DNA from: Scedosporium boydii | Lineage: Eukaryota > Ascomycota > Sordariomycetes > Microascales > Microascaceae | Assembly (NCBI GenBank): GCA_002221725.1 | Contig: NJFT01000139.1 | Coordinates: 1 to 64,000, forward strand | Length of the DNA: 64,000 nucleotides | Direction: 5' to 3' | Shown: positions 63,056-64,000 of the stretch, piece after piece | Layout of the letters: each line of letters starts with the position of its first letter | How positions within the stretch are numbered: the stretch's first letter is position 1 | Made by a program: the position numbers and the translations under genes | The notes under the pieces: model-generated | Database searches by the model: none | What the model was told of the DNA's origin: nothing | Seen by the model: only the letters and a program-made list of their open reading frames with translations

Positions 63056-64000
63056 GTTTTCGTTTCCGGTTTTTTTTCTCGCGGTATGTTTCTTGACAAG
63101 AGGTCCTAATACTGGGAACGAAAAGGCTCTTTCCACCCTACGTAAAGTTTCACCGGCGCGTCTCGGCGGTAAGTGGATATGGCTCTCGGGCTTTATCTAT
63201 ATCCCGTATCGTGTGCGGCGATGAAAAAGGGAGAGGGAAAGGAAACTTGGCCCGTCACGATATTGTTTATGTCCTGGTGTAAGATTCTTGGAATGTGCCG
63301 CCAGAGTTGGAAACGGGAAAAGGGCACCGCAGCTTTCACTTTTAGCCTGCGCTGACACAAGTGGCGAAAAAGGCCATGCAAGATACAGTTACATTGATGA
63401 TCTTGCAGAACATCTCCCACCACTAGTTTAAAACACTTCTCGAATTATTCTAGAAAGAATGCGAGAAAATCATGTTATGACTTGACAACGGAGAAAAAAA
63501 GGCGTCAACTGGCGAGCGATGTAACAAGGCTGACGCCTCTGGGGTGGGGAAGGAGCGAGACCAATGGGGAGGATCAACGAGGATATTCCCGAATATCAAG
63601 TGAAGGACACTCAACATGCAAGTGTGTGGATACGATACATCTCGCATACTTCGATGCAATGTACTCTACATTGATCACATCGAGATGGGCACTATCTCGG
63701 AGCCTCCCCCACTGTAACGTTCTAGCGTCAACCTAATTCCTCTCCACCACCAACTCGGCCGTATAGATTAAGAGTCGAGTTGTCCATCGGGCTCATCCGC
63801 CCATACAACAGCTGATAGCTTGCCAACATGAAACATAGACCGAAAGCTATCCGACCCGTACCCAAAAGGTAAATCCCAAACTAAAAGGAACTCCCCACTT
63901 GCGCCCGTCAACCATACGCGCCAACTCATTGCTTCCACGTTCTTCTATATCCGATGTATGTGTACAAAAACACGAAAATGGGAAAATGAAACAAAAACAA
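63056..64000. other. Intergenic region upstream of the STK19 gene
   Basis: Promoter side of the STK19 gene plus about 0.8 kb in which no gene is recognised. It may contain part of the flank of a gene outside the window. Confidence 0.55.

Overview
The window is nuclear DNA of a filamentous ascomycete (Pezizomycotina, most likely Sordariomycetes). The genes carry short (about 55-120 nt) GT..AG introns with CTAAC/CTGAC-type branch sites. The gene set is fungal: Pmr1-type ATPase, Clr5-domain protein, Sec9-type SNARE, kinesin-7, Inp2/vezatin-type protein. No rRNA, convincing tRNA, CRISPR array or intact transposon was seen. I resolved 18 well-supported protein genes, most with exon boundaries, plus two weak candidates.

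Layout: 0.3-4.7 kb holds a five-finger CCCH zinc-finger gene divergent from THO7 (both point to mRNA processing/export), then tubulin cofactor A. 4.7-8.3 kb is gene-poor. 8.3-15.7 kb holds cohesin RAD21 and the Golgi Ca/Mn ATPase PMR1. 16.5-20.4 kb is a small accessory block: an AIG1-like P-loop GTPase and a Clr5-domain protein. 21.7-25.8 kb holds COG4 and mitochondrial QRI7. 26.5-30.3 kb holds a patatin-NB-ARC-TPR protein (NLR-like). 30.5-35.8 kb holds SDHAF3 (ACN9), DHR2 helicase and a SEC9 t-SNARE. 37.4-46.9 kb holds a GTPBP1-like GTPase, EMC6, an Inp2/vezatin-like membrane protein and a GT23-like type II glycosyltransferase. 51.6-54.5 kb holds a KipA/Tea2-type kinesin-7. 54.5-61.8 kb is a gene desert, and 61.8-63.1 kb holds an STK19 family gene.

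The most notable system is the linkage of the patatin-NB-ARC-TPR gene with SEC9, about 3.7 kb apart and separated only by SDHAF3 and DHR2. In Neurospora crassa the linked plp-1 (patatin-NB-ARC-TPR) and sec-9 genes form an allorecognition/programmed cell death pair in which the NLR-like protein monitors the essential SNARE. This window looks like a homologous, slightly expanded version. Most other genes are housekeeping and concern Golgi/secretory trafficking (PMR1, COG4, SEC9, EMC6, glycosyltransferase), mRNA export and chromosome/cytoskeleton biology.

The gene-poor stretches share a dispersed 9-bp motif, TACTTCGTA/TACGAAGTA. I found at least 21 exact copies by eye, all outside the coding exons.
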